A DNA stretch of 64,000 nucleotides. Source: Piliocolobus tephrosceles. Taxonomy: Eukaryota > Chordata > Mammalia > Primates > Cercopithecidae. Location of the stretch: assembly GCF_002776525.5 (NCBI RefSeq), contig NC_045440.1, positions 235,948 to 299,947 on the forward strand. Direction: 5' to 3'. Of this stretch, positions 11,358-22,336 are shown one piece after another (position 1 is the first letter of the stretch; the number at the start of each line of letters is the position of its first letter). A program made the translations under genes and the position numbers. The notes beneath the pieces are model-generated. The model was not told the origin of the DNA, ran no database searches, and saw only the letters and a program-made list of their open reading frames with translations.

Positions 11358-11490
11358 GGCCAGGTGTGTTGACATGTGCCTGTAATCCCAGCACTTTGGG
11401 AGGCCGAGGTGAGAAGATCGCTTGAGGCCAGGCGTTCAAGATCAGCATGGGCAGCATAGTGAGACCAGCTTCTCTATTTAAAGAAATAAA
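11358..11490 (+). mobile_element. Free left Alu monomer (FLAM-like or truncated Alu)
   Basis: Only the left arm is present, from GGCCAGGTGTGTTGACATG to 'ctatttaaagaaataaaac'. No right arm follows. Confidence 0.8.
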
Positions 11491-12064
11491 ACTAGAGATG
11501 TTGCTTCTCCAACTAGAGAGTGAAACAGCCAGGACTAGGAACACATGCTTGCCTCTCTCTGTCCTTGCTTTATTCACAAGAATGCATCGAATATACGCCA
11601 CTTCAATGGACTCTTGTTTTCCAGCTTCAGGATGTTTATGATGTGGTTGAGATTGCACATCTGTGAAAGACTCATAGAGAACTACAGAGCAGAAAATCAG
11701 TGAATAGAGAAAGAATAGAGGACCTGAGTTTTGAGGAGCACAAAGAGAAAAGATCAAGCAAGCACAAGTGCACTAAGGGACTCTCCTGAGACCCACTTTC
11801 CAACCTGCAGTATTAGTACAGCCTGATGTGCACTCTCTCAGCCCCCATGGTTCTGATCTTCTCTTCTCCAACCAACCCCTCTGTCTCCATCTCAACCCTT
11901 CCCACCACGCCCTCCAGAACCACAGTTGTACTATAAACATAGCTTCTACTTTATGCCTTCCCCAAGAACACTCTTCCACCTCTGTGTCTTGGCAAAATGC
12001 TAGGTTCTTCTCTAAGGACACTGCTTCCTAGCAGCCTTGGTGACTGGAGGCTGTTCCTTGACCC
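11491..12064. other. Intergenic sequence, unrecognised
   Basis: I found no intact ORF of coding character and no clear repeat family here; it leads into the L2-like block. Confidence 0.4.
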
Positions 12065-12415
12065 AGGCTCCACACACCAGAGGACATGTAAGCCCCACTT
12101 CACAATTTTCTGAACCTGACATGATCCAGACACCGCCTTTCCCTCACCCGGTCCACATTGAATCACTCATCAAACATTCCCAGTTCTGTCTCCAACATAC
12201 AGTTCACAACCACCCATTTCTGTCTTCACTGCTGCCACTGCGTCCATGCCATCGCTATCTATCACTAAACTCAGTAAATGGTCTCTTAAATGGTTCCCAT
12301 AGCATTTTTAGATATTTACCTTTTATCCTCCACTTGGTAACCAAAATGACCTTTTTATAAAAACTGAAATTGATTCATGCATTTGCCCTGTGGAAAACCC
12401 TTCAGGATGGCTTCC
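12065..12415 (+). repeat. Copy 1 of a long direct repeat (L2-related segment)
   Basis: It runs from AGGCTCCACACACCAG to CAGGATGGCTTCC. The same order of sequence recurs at 14118-14484 with roughly 90% identity by eye and a small insertion. Parts resemble the L2 block '...aaacccttcaatggcttccc'. Copy 1 continues in L2-like sequence to about 12650. Confidence 0.85.
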
Positions 12416-12660
12416 TTTTGGGTTAAAGTGGAAACTTCTTAGTGTGGATACTGGCCTGGTCCCTGGCTTATCCCCCCACCCAAGTCCTCTCATTTGTTCT
12501 GTCTCTCACTGCACTGCACCATACTGGCCTTCAGTATTCTCAAACATGTCAACCTCAAAGCTTTCGCATGTGCTCTTTGCACAGTCTGGAAATCTGTACC
12601 ACTCACCTTCTCATCCTCACCTAACATATAGTCTCATTTAGAGGGACAGTATCTGTCTCT
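12416..12660 (+). mobile_element. L2-like LINE remnant
   Basis: Decayed matches to the L2 3' region are visible: 'ctgcaccatactggccttcag', 'catgtgctctttgcac', 'ctggaaatctgtaccac'. The assignment is by eye only. Confidence 0.5.
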
Positions 12661-12897
12661 TCCACAGAATGTAAGAAACCCAATAAAAAATTAGGTTCTC
12701 TCTTGGAAATTTCTCTCAAAGGACCCTTTCTCATCCTGCGCATATAGAATATTAGAATTTTATATTTGTGCCTTTGTTTTTCTTTGACATTTGCTTCCTC
12801 CACTTGACTACAAGCTCAATAAGAGTATGGACCATGTTCTTACATACATGAGATATCAGATCAACAAAATGCAATTTTTTTGTTAAAAAAAAAATGT

Positions 12898-13191
12898 GGC
12901 CAGGTGCCGTGGCTCAAGCCTGTAATCCCAGCACTTTGGGAGGCCGAGACAGGCGGATCACAAGGTCAGGAGATCGAGACCATCCTGGCTAACACGGTGA
13001 AACCACGTCTCTACTAAAAAATACAAAAAACTAGCCGGCGAGGTGGCGGGCGCCTGTAGTCCCAGCTGCTCGGGAGGCTGAGGCAGGAGAATGGCGTAAA
13101 CCCGGGAGGCGGAGCTTGCAGGGAGCCGAGATCCGGCCACTGCACTCCAGCCTGGGCCACAGAGCGAGACTCTGTCTCAAAAAAAAAAATT
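12898..13191 (+). mobile_element. AluY, cercopithecoid YR-type
   Basis: It has GGCTCAAGCCTGTAATCCC, GAGACAGGCGGATCACAAGG, 'aaaaaatacaaaaaactagc' and GATCCGGCCACTGCACTCC. This combination marks the Old World monkey AluYR lineage. Confidence 0.9.
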
Positions 13192-13194
13192 TTA

Positions 13195-13625
13195 AATGTG
13201 AGTTTTCTAGGACTGCCATAACAAAGTACTACAAGCCAAGTGGCTTAAACGACAGAACTGTGTTGTCTCATTGTTTTAGAGGTCAGAAGTCTGAGATCAT
13301 GTTGTTGGCAGGGTTGATGTTTTCAGAGGACTGTCAGAAAAGGAACGGTTCCAGGCCTCCTGGCTTCCGACAGCCACTCCATTCCTCGGTTCTGGGTGGT
13401 ATTCTCCTGTGTCTTCACATCGTCTTCCCTCTGTTTATATCTGTGTCTGGGTCCAACTTTGCCCTTCTTGTAAGGACATAGTCATATTTGGTTAGAGTCC
13501 ACCCTAATAACCTCATCTTAACTTGATCTACATAAAGATCCTCTTTTCAACTAAGGTCGCGTTCACAGCTGATGGAGGTTAGGACTTCAACATCTTTTGT
13601 GGGGTTACAATTCAACCCCTAACAA
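13195..13625 (+). repeat. Ancient interspersed repeat (family not named)
   Basis: It spans 'tttctaggactgccataacaaagtactacaa' to 'ggggttacaattcaacccctaaca'. I recognise this as a common mammalian dispersed repeat but do not assign the family with confidence. Confidence 0.65.
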
Positions 13626-13984
13626 GCGTTAATCTTCAATCTTCCTGAGTAATCTCTATGACCCAAACGACATCAAAGCAACCAACTGTTTTTCTAGAAC
13701 GCTGATTATTCTTCATTTTTCTTTCACCACATGTACCCAGAAGAAAAGCCATCTATGGAACTGGTTCTGCTCTCAGGCTTCTGAAAGCCACTAGAACACA
13801 TCACATGACTCCACAGGAAAGCTGAGTTTAGAAATTTGGTTGCTCTTTTTTTTATATATATTCTAGTCAACCTCAGATGCTATTTGCCCTCATCACTCCC
13901 CACCCCCATCCTACTCTCAGGAGAACCTCTGGCTTCCTATTTCACAGAGAAAATTGATGTCAGAGAATTTAAATTCACTTAACT
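13626..13984. other. Intergenic unique sequence
   Basis: There is a short TATATA run at 13852-13861 and otherwise nothing I recognise. Confidence 0.4.
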
Positions 13985-14117
13985 TTGCACACAATTCCCA
14001 TCAAAATGCCACCATCATTCTTCACAGAACTAGAAAAAGCAATCCTAAAATGTATATGGAACCAAAAAAAAGAGCCCACATAGCTAAAGCAAGACTAGGC
14101 AAAAAGAACAAATCTAG
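13985..14117 (+). mobile_element. L1 ORF2 fragment
   Basis: It matches the ORF2 region 'attcccatcaaaatgccaccatcattcttcacagaactagaaaaagcaatcc...aagaacaaatct'. It stops exactly where copy 2 of the direct repeat begins. Confidence 0.85.
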
Positions 14118-14484
14118 AGGCTCCACACACCAGGGGACAAGGAAGCCCCACTCTCCTCCCAGCCCCATGCCATTTTCAGAACGATACCTGACATGATCTG
14201 GACGCTGCCTTTCCCTCACCCTGTCCACATTGAACTGCTCATCAAACGTTCCCAGTTCTGCCTCCAACATACAGTTCGTACTCGCCAATTTCTATCTCCA
14301 CTGCTGCCACTGCATCCATGCCATCACCTCTGTCACCAAACTCAGTAAATGGCCTCTTAAATGGCTCCTATATCATTTTTAGATATTTACCATTTATCCT
14401 CCACTTGGTAACCAAAATGACCTTTTATAAAACTGAAATTGATTTATGCATTTGCCCTGTGGAAAACACTTCAGGATGGCTTCC
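14118..14484 (+). repeat. Copy 2 of the long direct repeat
   Basis: It begins AGGCTCCACACACCAGGGG and ends CAGGATGGCTTCC, parallel to 12065-12415. It carries about 20 extra bases near 14155. Its left edge is a sharp junction with an L1 ORF2 fragment, and its right edge enters unrelated sequence and then an LTR fragment. Confidence 0.85.
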
Positions 14485-14501
14485 ACCTGGCCCTGCCCTT
14501 G

Positions 14502-14563
14502 ACACGTGAGGACTATTAGAATTCAAGGTGAGATTTAGGTAGGGACATAGCCAAACCATATCA
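14502..14563 (-). mobile_element. MaLR LTR fragment (THE1/MST-like)
   Basis: The segment '...attcaaggtgagatttaggtagggacatagccaaaccatatca' is the reverse complement of the start of a THE1/MST-type LTR (TGATATGGTTTGGCT...). Confidence 0.75.
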
Positions 14564-14739
14564 GCATCCTCTCCAAGTATTTGCTTCTTAAGATGATGTT
14601 CTTGTTCTGTATCACATCATAATCTTCCTGGATTGCTTTGTACCTTTCAGGCACATTGTCAGAGTCTTTTCCACAATTCTGCCTCCCCTTTTTTTGCCAC
14701 AAATGCTGATGTGAGATTTGTTCCTCAATCTTATTTTCC

Positions 14740-15284
14740 TCTTACTCTTCTGAATCTCTCTTGTTGAATTCATCCATTTTTATGACTCTTTGACTATTGA
14801 TTCTAAAATTTATATATGCAATCTCAGTTCCACTTTTAAACTTCCCAACTGTCTACTTGGCTGCTCCACCTAGACATCCTACAGGAAACTCAGACCCAAC
14901 CTATCCAAAACATTACTAATTGTCTTCTCATCCTTCCTCCCAAAACCTCTGGTGTCTCCAGTGAACTTCACCACTGAACCCACAAATTTAAACCAGAAAC
15001 CTGGAAATTATCCTAACTACCTTTGTCTTTCTAAATTCCACAGATAACAAAAATCAAGTATTTATTTTATTTCTTATTGCTCGTGAGATGAATATTCTCC
15101 TTTTTGCACTCCTGCCAATACTCTTACTTTACTTCTCACTTGATCTTGGAGTCATAAAGCCTTGTAATGGGTCTCTATGACTTTGATTTTACAACATCAT
15201 AAACCCATATTAAAACAAGTGTGGACTTGATTCCCCCAGCTTAAACTCCTAAGCACAGCATTAAAATACCCTTAGTGCATTATG
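14740..15284 (+). mobile_element. L2-like LINE remnant
   Basis: 'ctccacctagacatcctacaggaaactcagacccaacctatccaaaac...' and '...aaaccagaaacctggaaattatcctaac' follow the L2 3'-half order. It is heavily decayed. Confidence 0.55.
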
Positions 15285-15455
15285 CTAAGCGAAATAAGCC
15301 AAGCACAGAAAGGCAAATACTGCATAATGTTACTTATATGTGGAATCTAGAAAAGTCAATCTCGGAAGCAGGGAGAATGGTGGTTACCAGAGGCTAGGGC
15401 CAGGAGTGCAGAGAGGGGAGATATTGGTCAAAGGGTACAAAGTTTCATTTTGTCA
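15285..15455 (+). mobile_element. L1 3'-region fragment
   Basis: 'tgctaagcgaaataagccaagcacagaaaggcaaatactgcat...gtggttaccagaggctagggcc' is typical of the L1 ORF2 end and 3'UTR of L1PB/MA age. Confidence 0.8.
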
Positions 15456-17520
15456 AGACGCCTGAGTAAAGACATGGGACACTCTCCCTCTCCAGAAAAA
15501 AAGAAACAAAATTGTGAATTACACCTAAGATAGAACATCTATGAGAAAACTCCAGAGTTCAACAGAGAAGTCACAGGAAACACTTGAGGCATAGAAGGAG
15601 AAGGATGTGGGTTGGCTAGGAGCCTGGAGTGGCTCCCATTTGCTGGGAAAAGGTAAGTGAGAGACTCTCACTGGTTCACATCTCCATCTCAGACTACTGT
15701 AACCCTAGCAACAGGAGGCCTTTTTTTCCCACGTGGGCCCTGAGATTAGTGTGGGTGGTGATCAGGATACTGCTCAAGGGCATTGCTCCACACAGGGAAG
15801 CCATGTTGAGTTATACACATCCCCTGAGATCGAAGACGCTGCAGCACAGTGCTATTGCAAGAGCCCAGCCTCCACCAGACTGAATCCTGTCCTGGGAACC
15901 AACAGGCCCCACATCTCCACAGAGGAGAACCCGCACTGATATCCCCTGATGTCCACCCAGATGGCTGCAGTGGCTCACACTGGATGAACCCAGTGGTGCT
16001 ACAGAGTCCCCAGCACTCTAGCCCAAGTGGACTACTACTCCCTAGGGAAAGGATGGTGCAGTGCACCCAGGAGACTCTCCTAGGGACAAACGGAGTCCCA
16101 CTGTGAGCTTTTCAGAGCCTGACAGCTCCTGTCTGGGACTGTGAGAAGCAACCCTGCCCCCACCAGTAGAATGACATCTGTGCTTGGGCTCACCCCCCAG
16201 GCCACTGCAGCAGCTGCTGGTACTGCCAGAAGTCAAAACAAGTTGGCCCGAGAGCTGCCTCTCTGGGTCTGTAAATAACACCCTGCCCTCACTAGCAGCA
16301 CAACCCCTGTGCTGGAGCCCATACACAGAGGGTGAGGTCTCTTCCTTTACTCCCATGCACAACACTACAGCTGCTGCTGCTGCTGCTGCTACTGGCAGCC
16401 AATGTGAGCGAACCCAGGAGCTGCTTGTCTGGGTCTGTGAATAGCAACCACTCCCTCACCAGTAGCAAGGCCTTTGTGCTTGAGCTCACACCCAGAAGGC
16501 AGGACCCCTCCACTGCTCTGAACAACATTGCAGCCAGGAGCTGAAGCAAGCACTACTCAGAGCCTGAGAATTTTCTGCTTAGGGCTGTGATCACCAACCT
16601 CATCTCTATCCGAAGCACATCCTCTGTGCTTTTGTGTCTGTTCTGAGTACAGGCTCCCTCCCCATACACATTATGGCAGCTACTGCTACTGCTGGAAATG
16701 AAGTGTGAACTCCCAGAGCCTGATAGCTCCTTGCAAGGGACTGTTGAGAGCAACCGTACCCATACCAGCAGCAGAATTGCTGTGCTCTAGCACAACCTCT
16801 GAGGTCAGGCTGTTCACTCACCACCATAGATCGCTCAGCCCCACCTACTACAGCCTACACTCCTGCACACCACCAAGGCCTTGACATCATGCCCCCAGAC
16901 ACTGAGCACCCCATCTGAGGGCTGGGAATTACCCGATCCATTCCACCATCTCTGGTCCTTGTGCACTCCTCCTAGGGACCTGAAGATGGGCCCACCTAAC
17001 CTGCCAACACTACCAACCACAGCCACCCACGTGTGTTAACTAGGAGCCTAGAGACTAGCCTGCCAAGCCCATCATAGCCACCACTAACATTAGCAAGTGC
17101 ACCTGGGAGCCTGAGTGTTATCCTGCACCACTGCTACCCTCACTCACACCATTCATGCTGCCCAGGGACCTGAGAACCTACCCACCCATCCAGCCCTCCA
17201 CTGTCACTGCCAGTACCAAGAAATCTGCCTGGAGTTGGCCCACCTGGACCTGCTAACACTGGTGCCCACATACACCACCCAGTGACCGAAGGTCAGGCAT
17301 GCTTGGTCCATCATTGGCACAACCAGGGCTTTAGGACTGGCCAACATGGCATCCCTATCCCCTGCAAAGCCTCACCATAGCTTCCATTAGCAATTGCAGC
17401 CAAGCCACTGAGGAATTACAGATACCACTAATGCTATTCACAGCCAAAGAAATCATACAGAGACTATACTGCTGCATGCACCAAGAATCAAACACAATCA
17501 AATCCTACTAAAGGTAATAA
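15456..17520 (+). repeat. Probable L1 5'UTR-type sequence, GC-rich and internally repetitive
   Basis: About 2 kb of imperfectly repeated clauses such as 'gcctgacagctcc', 'ctgggtctgtgaatagcaacc' and 'gggagcctgag..ccacc' resemble old L1 5'UTRs. A (CTG)n run lies at 16371-16392. The assignment is uncertain; open frames in it are not supported as genes. Confidence 0.45.
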
Positions 17521-18649
17521 ATTGATACACCTGGTTACACAGTCCCTTCCAGGCAGGTGCATTTCTTGATCACTTGGGACAACCAGATCTTATTTTTCTC
17601 TCTGAACTTTCCCAGGTGCAGAAAGTAATTTCTTTATTAATTTCATGTCTAAGTAACTGGTATATTAAACCAAACAGACTCTTCCTGCTCGGGTTTGGGT
17701 TGGGTTTTGGTCTGAAGTCATCTCTCAGAGCTTTAACCCTCACTCTAAGTCCTATCCCAATATACAGTTAGAGGAGCATGGTGAATGAGTGGAGATACCT
17801 GAAGCAAGCCTTAGAAGAGCCAGAATTTAAGTCCAGCTTTGCCAGTAGCCTGAAGAACCAGAGGAATGTTATGTTCAGGCCCTTTATTATTCTGGGTTGA
17901 GATCACCCAGTTTTTAAGTAGTGGGAAGCAATATAGGAAGTCATTCTTACTCTCACCTTCTAACTTCCCTCGGTTCTCCCATCAGTCCTACATGGCAAAG
18001 TAAAGCCACACCACAGCCCCAGTGACCCCCCAGATCAATGGGAGAGGTGTTCCCACCTCCTTCTGGAAATTATAGGCTCTGGGATCCCCTCATCAGACAT
18101 GAGACGCTACCTCCTTGCACTGACTCTGATCTTCCTTTTGACATAAGTGATTCCACCTAAAGGGATAGACGTGAGTTAAGCAGGGCCATGGGAATGTATC
18201 CCTGACCTTCAGTAAGGTTGGCATCTTCAAGAACTCTCTAGGAACGGGCTGGGTATGAGGACAAAGATCCTCTGAAAGGAGGATTGTCTAGGAAAATGCA
18301 GTGAGTCATCTTTAAATCATCTGCCTTGTGTTACTACGCTCTGTTATGAAACTTGGAGCTCTTGGTCAGAGCCCCAGACACTACCCCCTCCACTTCCAGG
18401 CTCCCTAAGCCCAAGAGATTAACCAGGGAAGTTAAGGTATAGGAGCTCTGTGTACCCACTGGTATCTTCTGGGATTCACAGGATAGGGAGACAGTCCTTG
18501 GGATTTTCACTGTTCTCTAGGAAGCAGAATCTTTTCCAACTTCATTTCATGTAAAGTGTTCATTACCACATGAATACAAGATGTGTTCAGTCCACAAATA
18601 CAGCAACCCACAGGCATTCAGGAGGTTGTACATCACAAAAGAGAAAAAT
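17521..18649. other. Intergenic unique sequence
   Basis: No repeat family, ORF with coding character, or RNA gene was recognised. Confidence 0.4.
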
Positions 18650-18822
18650 CAAGACTAACAGCATAATGAACTGTTGTTTGGGGAAACTTGACCATCTGAT
18701 TCTAAAATCTGTATGGAAATGAAAGGAAAAACAAAAATAGCCAAGACACTCACCCACAAAAAAAAGATAAATGGGAAGATTTGGCTCTGATGGAGACAGA
18801 CTCATAAATAGATAGAAGGATG

Positions 18823-18869
<47 letters not shown>

Positions 18870-19290
18870 CTTATTTAAAAGCTTATTAACTTATTATAAA
18901 GCTATAGCAGTAAGACAGCATGGCATTAGTGCAAATATAGACAAATAGAACAATAGAACAGATGAAGTTTTCCAGCATCAGACTCATGCATATGTGGAGC
19001 CTGATTTAAAACAAAGGTGGCACAGCTAGATAGTAGAGAAACAACAATCTTTTGGTCTTCAAGACCAAAACCAATAATTTTTGGTCTTGAAACAATTGGT
19101 TTTCCATAGGGGGAAAAATAAACTAATTTACACCATACACAGAAATCATCACAGGTGGTTATAGAGCTAAATGAGAAAGAAAAATAATAAAGAAAAAAGA
19201 AAGATAACGTAGGAAATAGTTTTATAACCTAGGAGTAGGGAAAGATTAGTAAGCAAGAACCAGAAAATTAAGAATGTATGTGCTTACTGT
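18650..19290 (+). mobile_element. Ancient L1 ORF2 fragment
   Basis: Markers include 'aaatctgtatggaaatgaaagg', 'aaagctatagcagtaagacagcatggcattagtgc' and 'aaacaaaggtggcac...tagagaaacaacaatcttttgg'. It is interrupted by a GATA microsatellite. Confidence 0.75.
18823..18868. repeat. (GATA)n microsatellite
   Basis: This is a pure run of about 11-12 GATA units. Confidence 0.97.
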
Positions 19291-19292
19291 AT

Positions 19293-19580
19293 TGGCCGGG
19301 TGGGGTGGCTCATGCCTGTAATCCCAGCACTTTGGGAGGCTGAGGCAAGTGGATCCTCTGAGGTCAGGAGTTCCAGACCAGCCTGGCCAACATGGCAAAA
19401 CCCCATCTCTACTAAAAATACAAAAATTAGCCAGGTGTGGTGGCAGGCACCTATAGTCCTAGCTACTTCGGAGGCTGAGGCAGGAGAATCGTTAGAACCC
19501 AGGAGGTGGAGGTTGCAGTAAGCCGAATTTGGGCCACTGCACTCCAGCCTGGGTGATGAGCGAGACTCTGTCTCAAAAAA
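19293..19580 (+). mobile_element. Alu, full length
   Basis: It runs from TTGGCCGGGTGGGGTGGCTC to CTCTGTCTCAAAAAAAAA, AluS-like. Confidence 0.95.
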
Positions 19581-19599
19581 AAATTAATAATAGTAATAA

Positions 19600-19765
19600 T
19601 ATTGGGTACCTACTGTACGGCAGTGTGCAAAGCATTTTATAAGCTGTATTTCATTTCATCCTCAAAAAGAAAACACACACAAAAGCTTCCAATGCACTTT
19701 TTGAGAAGCAGATCTTGAGGCTGAGATGCTAAATAATGCATCCGAGCGTGTAAGCCTGCAAAGCA
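19600..19765 (+). mobile_element. MIR remnant
   Basis: 'ggtacctactgtacggcagtgtgcaaagcattttataagctgtatttcatttcatcctc' follows the MIR core order. Confidence 0.6.
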
Positions 19766-19985
19766 GAGCATGGCCAGTAACGCCATGCTCTACTGCCATG
19801 CTACATACTCAGAGCCCTGTGGTCGTGGGCTGCCTGGGTACAAGCCTGCCTTAAGGGTCAGAACAAAACCAAAGTTGGTGTCATCTTCACTCTGAGACAT
19901 CCCTCATTACCCCAAGAGAGACAGGCCTAAGGGCCCTTCCCCAGGGCTGAGTCTCTGTCACTGCAGAGAAGCCCTGCCTAGCTCC

Positions 19986-20041
19986 ACTCTGGATACTGTG
20001 CGTCCAACCTTGAACCTGGATACTGTGCGTCCGACCTTGAA
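19986..20041 (+). repeat. 27-bp tandem duplication (2 copies)
   Basis: Two adjacent copies of CTGGATACTGTGCGTCCRAC plus CTTGAAC differ at a single base. Confidence 0.85.
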
Positions 20042-20189
20042 CACAGCACTGAACCAACTCTTCTAAGTGAGAGTTTCAACTCCTCAACTCCAAAAAAGAA
20101 ATCTCTCCTAGAAGCTTCCAAGTCCCCTAATCCTAGCCAACATTTCACACCAGTCATTTGGAAAACAAAGTCCATCAGGAACTTTTCCA

Positions 20190-20213
20190 GGACTTTTTTT
20201 TTTTTTTTTTTTT
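20190..20213. repeat. Poly-T tract
   Basis: A run of about 22 T precedes 'gcagtatctgcc'. No Alu body accompanies it. Confidence 0.85.
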
Positions 20214-20724
20214 GCAGTATCTGCCTTCAGCCAGGTCAGTAAGTCAGACGTCAGACAAGGAAGCTGTCCCTTCTCCGCTGGCTCTGAGCCCCTTCTCTTG
20301 GTCAGACCAGTGGTTGACACCTTGAGAGCCTCTGTGTCTTAGAACTGTCTTTCCAGGCTTAAAGTAAGCCTGTGTTTCCTATACCCTTTCTCTGCGCTCC
20401 CGAGCTTTCGGGGGTGCTCCAGAGGAACGAAGAGACGGAGCAGACATTCTCATGCCATGTTTCTATCAAAGTACACTTGAAGGGAGAGGGAAAGTGTTCA
20501 GGCCTAGGCATGGGGATCCTGGTCTTTTCTCCTGTTCTGCTGTCAGGAAACATAACAGCCTTAGCTGAGTCTCTTCTTTTCCTGCGGTTTGTAGAAAAGG
20601 AGGTAGCACGGAATGGCCCAGGGCCTTTTCTTCCTCGAATTCTGCAGAACCCTGTGATCTCCTCAGTCTGCCCCTCCAGGAAGAGTGAGGCCAGCGTCCA
20701 GCCCCACCCAGCCCAGCCCAGCTC

Positions 20725-20730
20725 TATAAA
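20725..20730 (+). promoter_or_regulatory. TATA box of DEFB136
   Basis: TATAAA lies 54 bp upstream of the DEFB136 ATG in the context CAGCTCTATAAAGGAGCC. A transcription start near 20755 would leave a 5'UTR of about 30 nt, normal for a two-exon beta-defensin. Confidence 0.7.
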
Positions 20731-20784
20731 GGAGCCTCTCAGGCAGCCACCCCTGGGAGTTTCAGCTCTGTGCCCTCTTCGGCC

Positions 20785-21438
20785 ATGAACCTCCATCTTT
20801 CTGCGTTACTCCTCCTCCTGGTGATCTTACTGCCTTCAGGTAAAACAGTGGGTGTGGGTCTGAACATCAAAGTGGGGGTTCCCAAAGATTGAGATGCTTT
20901 AAAAACCCTCTAACTATAAGCCCAGCAACAGGACACCAATATCAGATGGGCCAGCAGGTCAGGGGCACAGCGAGCAGACTGCTCCTGCCCTGCTCTGCTG
21001 CTGCTGCAGCCGCAAGATCTGCCAGGGCACCGGGGAGGGGAGTGGATGTCATTGTGCACACAGATCGTGCTGCAGTTCCTATCTCCCCTCCAATGCCTCT
21101 GGCTACCCTGAGCGTTATCTGCCTTGCCGAGATGTGGTAAGAGGTGAGGTGAATCACAACTAACAACCCATCCACCAGGAGGTGACGGCAGGCCTAGGAT
21201 TTCTCCCAGCCTCATGAAGATTGATTTTTCTTTTCTGTGGTCTCTCCCCACATCAGGAAAAGGTATGTTTGGGAATGATGGAGTCCAAGTCCGCACCTGC
21301 ACTAGCCAGCAAGCCGTATGTTTCTTCGGGTGTCCGCCAGGATACAGGTGGATTGCGTTCTGCCACAATATTCTGTCTTGCTGTAAAAATATGACACGTT
21401 TTCAACCCCCACAAGCCAAAGATCCATGGTCTCATTAA
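20785..21438 (+). CDS. DEFB136: Beta-defensin 136, two coding exons, complete
   Basis: Exon 1 is 20785-20839 and exon 2 is 21257-21438 (TAA at 21436-21438). The donor is GTAAAA, the acceptor CACATCAG, and the intron is 417 bp and splits a Gly codon. The product is 78 residues: a leucine-rich signal peptide (MNLHLSALLLLLVILLPSG), a short pro-segment (KGMFGNDG), the defensin core with C-X6-C-X3-C-X9-C-X5-CC (VRTCTSQQAVC, FFGC, WIAFC, LSCC), then a tail of about 16 residues. By family it is a secreted epithelial antimicrobial or signalling peptide; cells and targets are not readable from the DNA. It closely matches human DEFB136 as I remember it. It lies about 10.8 kb from DEFB135 in the opposite orientation, so their 5' ends face each other. 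No disruption was seen. Confidence 0.95.
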
Positions 21439-21661
21439 AAAGATATGTGAATGGCTCAAAGTACTAAAATCCTAATGTGTGTGTAAGGATCTGAGAGCTT
21501 GTAAGTGAGCCATGGGCAGCAAATGAGGACCAGATTCTGAAAATTTACTGGCAAAATTCCAGAAGCATTTTGTAAAGGGAGCACTGCCATGAAATGCATC
21601 CCCTATTATTTTTCCTACCTTCCCATCCCCAATCACTCATTCCTCTTTCAAATTCAAATTC

Positions 21662-21960
21662 AGGCCAGGCACCGTGGCTCACGCCCACCAGTAACCACAA
21701 CACTTTGGGAGGCTGAGGTAGGCAGATCACTTGAGGTCAGGAGTTCGTGACCAGCCTGGTCAACATGATGAAACCCCATCTCTACTAAAAATACAAAAAT
21801 CAGCTGGGTTTGGTGGTGGGTGCCTGTAATCCCAGCTACTCGGGGAGGCTGAGGCAGGAGAATTGCTTGAACCTGGGAGACGGAGGTTGCATTGAGCCGA
21901 GATCGTGCCACTGCACTCCAGCCTGGACAACAGAGCAAGATTCCATCTCAAAAAAAAATA
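21662..21960 (+). mobile_element. Alu, full length
   Basis: It runs from GGCCAGGCACCGTGGCTCAC to 'ttccatctcaaaaaaaaataataataa'. Confidence 0.95.
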
Positions 21961-22174
21961 ATAATAAAATTCGATGGATTAATACAAGTTCACAGGCCCA
22001 AGCGATGATATATTCTGGGCATAGAAACGAGCTAACCATGCACCAGTCACACATTTGAGTGATTTTCGTCTATTAGGTAACTTACTCCACACAATAAAAT
22101 CTACAATTTCTCCCATTTTGCAGATGAAGAATATTTTCCAAGGTCACATGACAAGAGTTAGTCCTGGGATTAAA

Positions 22175-22184
22175 NNNNNNNNNN
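22175..22184. other. Assembly gap (10 N)
   Basis: Ten Ns separate defensin-side sequence from CTSB-side sequence. Ten is probably a nominal gap size. The first 144 bases after the gap recur exactly at 24976-25119. Confidence 0.99.
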
Positions 22185-22328
22185 CGGGGAAGGACCTGTG
22201 AGTGGCCAGCCTGGTTCAGGTGAGGGAGGTGGAGTGGGGCTTCTCTGCTTCTCCTGGTTCCCTGGAAGCCTCCAAGGCTGATGAGCATCGCTGCTGCCTC
22301 TGCCCGCCTGCGTGCTGGGCGGGTTTTC
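22185..22328 (+). repeat. Copy A of an exact 144-bp direct repeat, starting at the gap edge
   Basis: It starts CGGGGAAGGACCTGTGAG and ends GCTGGGCGGGTTTTC. It is identical base for base to 24976-25119. Its left edge is the gap itself, which suggests an assembly cause. Confidence 0.95.
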
Positions 22329-22336
22329 AATTGCTC

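Noticed and set aside
16184..16549. ORFs with runs of Leu, Ala or Ser around 16370-16392
   Set aside because: They come from a (CTG)n microsatellite in a repeat-derived region.
20372..20788. 138-codon ORF just before DEFB136, overlapping the TATA box and start
   Set aside because: It ends in the promoter and first exon of DEFB136 in another frame, and its composition is not protein-like.
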